Of a stretch of 64,000 nucleotides of DNA, positions 61,647 to 64,000 are shown piece by piece; position 1 is the first letter of the stretch; each line of letters begins with the position of its first letter. A program made the translations under genes and the position numbers. This DNA comes from Acidimicrobiales bacterium (GTDB lineage: Bacteria > Actinomycetota > Acidimicrobiia > Acidimicrobiales > RAAP-2): contig JANXWA010000036.1 of NCBI GenBank assembly GCA_025351385.1, positions 42,307-106,306 of the forward strand. The letters are read 5' to 3'. The notes under the pieces are model-generated. The model saw only the letters and a program-made list of their open reading frames with translations. It did no database searches and had not been told where the DNA came from.

Positions 61647-61673
61647 GTTCGGAGCCGATCGATAGTTGGATGT
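61647..61673 (-). promoter_or_regulatory. Candidate SigK-like promoter of the Tat/DUF4331 run
   Basis: On the minus strand ACATCC (61673-61668), 15-bp spacer, CCGAAC (61652-61647). The -10 ends about 28 bases before the ATG at 61619, leaving room for the Shine-Dalgarno. The hexamers are identical to those upstream of the divergent sigma gene and near the mycobacterial SigK consensus as I recall it (CCATCC, 16-17 bp, CCGAAT). Confidence 0.65.
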
Positions 61674-61872
61674 CGCAATTGGGAAGATTTTCGTTACGCT
61701 ACAGTGGAGCGGGTGAACTGTTCGAGTTGCGAGCCTGGCACCCACCTCCTCATCGAACTCGCGCGACATTGCGAGACCGCGCCCCGCTCGTCGCAGAAAT
61801 GGAAAATCGCAAGTACTGGCTGAGAGATTGGGTGCCAAAGAGGCGTCGGGTTCCCTTAAAGTTCGTGAAAGA

Positions 61873-61900
61873 ACATCCGAACGTCGTCTCGACACCGAAC
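61873..61900 (+). promoter_or_regulatory. Candidate autoregulated SigK-like promoter of the sigma gene
   Basis: ACATCC (61873-61878), 16-bp spacer, CCGAAC (61895-61900). The -10 ends 9 bases before the ATG at 61910, so the transcript would be leaderless or nearly so. The same two hexamers occur in the divergent direction, which fits a sigma factor that transcribes its own gene and its target operon. Confidence 0.65.
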
Positions 61901-61909
61901 AGGACGTGT

Positions 61910-62485
61910 ATGCAAGATATGAGTGACGCCAGCGACGCCCAGCTCGTGACGTCCATCGGGCGCTACAGCGAAGTGGCGCTCGCTGAGGTGTATCGCCGAC
62001 ACGGCGGCGCGGTGTTCGGTCTGGCGCGTCGCGTGCTCGACAACGCGGTCGAGGCCGAGGACGTCACCCAGGAAGTGTTCTTGCGGTTGTGGAACCAACC
62101 TGACCGTTTTGATCCGTTGCGTGGGTCGTTGCGATCATTTCTGCTCACCCAGTCGCACGCGCGCTCGGTTGACGTCATACGCTCGCAGAACGCACGCCGC
62201 GTTCGCGAATCGAATGACGCGATGAAGACCGCGCGGGCCGACTACGACATGCAACACGAGGTGTGGGATATGACCATGGCCCACAAGGTCGCCGAGGCCC
62301 TGGCTTCCTTGCCCGAAGACGAGCGCCGCGCGATTGAGCTCGCCTACTTCACGGGGCGCACCTACGTGCAGGTCGCCGAAATGCTCAATCAGGCAGAGGG
62401 GACCGTGAAGAGCAGAATAAGGAATGGTATGGGTCGGATGCGACGTGCCTTGGTCGAATCGGGCGTGAAGGAGGTGGAACAATGA
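61910..62485 (+). CDS. sigK: ECF sigma factor, SigK-like
   Basis: 191 aa from the ATG at 61910; the open frame continues upstream but only by running through the promoter. Region 2 (LAEVYRRHGGAVFGLARRVL, EDVTQEVFLRLWNQPDRFDP, LRSFLLTQSHARSVDVIRSQ) and region 4 (LASLPEDERRAIELAYFTGR, YVQVAEMLNQAEGTVKSRIR) are both intact. The next gene, overlapping by 4 bp, is a zinc-type RskA-like anti-sigma factor, hence the SigK/SigL-like call; the exact ECF subgroup needs a tree. ATG at 61919 is an alternative start. Confidence 0.9.
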   Translation: MQDMSDASDAQLVTSIGRYSEVALAEVYRRHGGAVFGLARRVLDNAVEAEDVTQEVFLRLWNQPDRFDPLRGSLRSFLLTQSHARSVDVIRSQNARRVRESNDAMKTARADYDMQHEVWDMTMAHKVAEALASLPEDERRAIELAYFTGRTYVQVAEMLNQAEGTVKSRIRNGMGRMRRALVESGVKEVEQ

Positions 62486-63252
62486 TGACCCACTATGAAG
62501 CGAACGAACTGCTGGCCGCAATGGCCCTTGACGCCGTTGATTCGAACGAGCGAATCGCCGTGGAGGAGCACCTCGCTCAGTGTCCTCGCTGTCAGAGCGA
62601 ATTTGACGCGTTACGCGAAGTCGCTGGAGCACTGGGCAATTCGGTCGAGCCCGTCCCTGAAGGACTCTGGTCTGGTATTGCGATCCGCATGTACGAGGTC
62701 AACGGTGAGGCCCCGCCGTCCTTGGCACCCGTTATCGGTATTGATAGCCACTCGTCGAGTGCGAGAACGGGTGGGTTCTTGTCCGCCCGCTCACAGCGCA
62801 CGTTGCTTAGCCTCGCCAGCGTTGCCGCTGCCGTGGTCGCGGTGTTGGCATTCGCCCTGGCGGGTGCTGATCGGCAGGTCTCACGTCTCCAGAGTGCGCT
62901 CGGAAACGCCAGCTCGGGAGGCGTCGAATCGGCGTTGAAGACGCCAGGCCATCGACTGGTCAATCTCAGCGGTTCGACCCACCAGACGCTGGCGCAATTT
63001 GTCCTCGTTCCGAGTGGTCAGGGCTACATGGTGAACTCGTCGCTCTCCAAGCTCCCGGCGAACGAGACCTACCAACTGTGGGGCATCATTGGCGGACGGG
63101 CAATATCAATGGGGCTCATGGGTCGGTCACCGCAACACGTCACCTTCACCGCGTCAGGAACGGCGCAATTCTCCAAGTTGGCCGTAACCGTCGAGCCCTC
63201 CGGTGGAACATCGGTTCCGACGAGTCCGATCGTGGCGTCGGGGTCGGTGTAG
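62482..63252 (+). CDS. rskA: RskA-like zinc anti-sigma factor
   Basis: 256 aa membrane protein. The N-terminal anti-sigma domain has the zinc-binding H-x3-C-x2-C (EEHLAQCPRCQSE), one membrane helix at about 110-128 (TLLSLASVAAAVVAVLAFAL), and a C-terminal extracytoplasmic RskA-type domain (LPANETYQLWGIIGGRAISM, VTVEPSGGTSVPTSPIVASG). It would hold the sigma factor inactive at the membrane until cleaved by regulated proteolysis. The ATG overlaps the sigma stop by 4 bp; a second ATG follows at once. Confidence 0.92.
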   Translation: MMTHYEANELLAAMALDAVDSNERIAVEEHLAQCPRCQSEFDALREVAGALGNSVEPVPEGLWSGIAIRMYEVNGEAPPSLAPVIGIDSHSSSARTGGFLSARSQRTLLSLASVAAAVVAVLAFALAGADRQVSRLQSALGNASSGGVESALKTPGHRLVNLSGSTHQTLAQFVLVPSGQGYMVNSSLSKLPANETYQLWGIIGGRAISMGLMGRSPQHVTFTASGTAQFSKLAVTVEPSGGTSVPTSPIVASGSV

Positions 63253-63256
63253 GAAC

Positions 63257-63283
63257 ACATCTCTCGATAACACTTGACCGAGA
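63257..63283 (+). promoter_or_regulatory. Weaker SigK-like promoter candidate downstream of rskA
   Basis: ACATCT, 15-bp spacer, CCGAGA: one mismatch in the first hexamer and two in the second relative to the divergent pair. It points to the DUF1800-like fragment starting about 130 bp further on. It may be chance. Confidence 0.25.
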
Positions 63284-63412
63284 TCTGGGGTGAGTCGGGC
63301 GCCACCGTTTCCAAACGCGGCACGTGACGGCGTTGCGCTGGTGGGTCCCACCAATGTCATCGAGTACTCAGGACAATGAGGTGATCGCCCGGCAGAGGCA
63401 TTATCTAAAGAC

Positions 63413-63782
63413 GTGTCTACGAACTCCCAAGTTCTTGACAAATCGCGATGTCCGCTGTCAATTTCCCACCTTTTACAAATGGAGCGACACTACGTTGCTG
63501 GAGTGACTCGAACGTCTACGAACACGCAACATCTGGTTACGGCTCGGCTGTTGCACCGATTCAACTTCGGTCCGACGTCGGGCCAGTACGCCGCGCTGCT
63601 GCAGCAGGGTGTCGCAGCGACACGGGCGACGGTGCTCGCGCAACACCAGAATGATCCGAAGCTCGATTCGCTGGTCGCGCCTTTCCAGCCGGACCTCGGA
63701 CCGTATCCTTCGTCGGGCACGGCGGCGGCGACCGCCTTCTACCGAGCGATGGATCAGGGCAACACCGAGCTGGTGGTCTGGT
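63413..63782 (+). pseudogene. DUF1800-like gene, truncated by an IS3-family element
   Basis: The recognisable part (ARLLHRFNFGPTSGQYAALL, then VVWL) is the N-terminus of a DUF1800 protein, normally about 450-550 residues and usually exported. The frame is cut at 63783, where the insertion-sequence end begins; the 24 codons that follow come from the element. Start codon uncertain: GTG 63413, ATG 63479 and GTG 63503 are all in frame and none has a good ribosome site. If the rest lies beyond the element, the gene is split; otherwise it is a remnant. Confidence 0.65.
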
Positions 63783-64000
63783 TGAACCGTCCCGGGTTTC
63801 ATGCCACCTCTTTGTTGGTGGCGCCATCGCTTGATGGAACCTCGGGTCGAGCGTAGTATTCGGCCTCGAACTCAACGGGCGGAACGTATCCGAGATAGCT
63901 GTGCAAGCGCTCCTCGTTATACCAGTGCACCCACGCCATGGTGACGTTCTCGACGTCGTCGGCGTTCTTTAAGGGACCCGCACGAAACGGCGAGCCCGTG
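63783..64000 (-). mobile_element. IS3-family insertion sequence, one end and partial transposase
   Basis: The terminal sequence TGAACCGTCCCGGGTTTC starts at 63783 and has the TG start and GC-rich pattern common to IS3-family ends. The transposase reads inward from beyond the window and stops 16 bp from the end. The other end and target duplication are outside the window. Confidence 0.75.
63799..64000 (-). CDS. IS3-family transposase, C-terminal part (runs off window)
   Basis: 67 codons to a TGA at 63801-63799. The translation contains VENVTMAWVHWYNEERLHSY then LGYVPPVEFEAEYYARP, the standard C-terminal end of the rve/DDE integrase domain of IS3-family OrfB proteins (the catalytic Glu lies upstream, outside the window). 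Reading is uninterrupted, so the element may be intact beyond position 64000. Confidence 0.9.
   Translation of the reverse strand, partial: TGSPFRAGPLKNADDVENVTMAWVHWYNEERLHSYLGYVPPVEFEAEYYARPEVPSSDGATNKEVA

Noticed and set aside
61904..61910. CGTGTA next to the sigma-gene start as a SigL-type -10
   Set aside because: It would include the first base of the ATG and no TGAACC lies at the right distance. The ACATCC/CCGAAC pair fits better.
63345..63359. Near-palindrome TGGTGGGTCCCACCA as a terminator of rskA
   Set aside because: The loop would be a single base and no T run follows. It could be an operator half-site or chance.
1..64000. CRISPR array or defence island
   Set aside because: No regularly spaced repeats and no cas, restriction or toxin-antitoxin genes were recognised.

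Overview
The window looks like chromosome from a high-GC Actinomycetota. Roughly two thirds of bases are G or C by eye, GTG and TTG starts are common, and many genes overlap by 4 bp. A class such as Acidimicrobiia is my guess, not shown by the sequence. Lineage clues are a mycothiol glycosyltransferase (mshA), a Rex repressor, a ctaE-qcrCAB respiratory block, a full 14-subunit nuo operon beside a menaquinone-reductase-like gene, nickel superoxide dismutase and a SigK/RskA-like pair. The genes point to an aerobic heterotroph that uses menaquinone.

Region 1 (1-8421, minus strand): one tightly packed run of ctaE, qcrC, qcrA, qcrB, a membrane-anchored phosphodiester-glycosidase-like protein, a ureohydrolase, hutH and hutU (cut by the window edge). 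It joins the cytochrome bc/oxidase branch to histidine degradation. Region 2 (8477-14866): a HelD-type helicase, then a divergent heme operon hemE-cpfC-cgoX, then a small HAD phosphatase. Region 3 (14918-28962) is a signalling and envelope block. It holds an MprF-like lysyltransferase fused to a degenerate phosphoesterase domain, three paralogous PAS-rich histidine kinases (3, 5 and 4 PAS modules), a stand-alone receiver and a PAS-GGDEF-EAL protein.

Region 4 (28943-47179): nuoA-N on the minus strand ending in a coupled ATP-grasp gene, with a divergent geranylgeranyl/menaquinone reductase and an FTR1-type iron permease. Region 5 (47186-57061, minus) is a run of sodX, mshA, ybjN-like, proC, rex, hemA, hemC, hemD, hemB, hemL and an unknown membrane protein. 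It supplies early tetrapyrrole synthesis and redox control. With region 2 it covers heme synthesis from glutamyl-tRNA to coproheme; the last enzyme (ChdC) is not in the window. sodN is divergent from its protease gene.

Region 6 (57568-64000) is accessory and scarred. It holds a very long perfect hairpin, a small zinc-finger protein, tRNA-Lys with a decayed tyrosine integrase pointing at it, and a truncated FtsX-like permease. Next comes a Tat-linked locus: tatA, a small unknown, a DUF4331 protein and a small Tat-signal protein. It is divergent from an ECF sigma factor/anti-sigma pair resembling SigK/RskA. Both divergent transcripts carry the same ACATCC/CCGAAC promoter hexamers. A DUF1800-like gene follows, broken by an IS3-family element that runs off the window.
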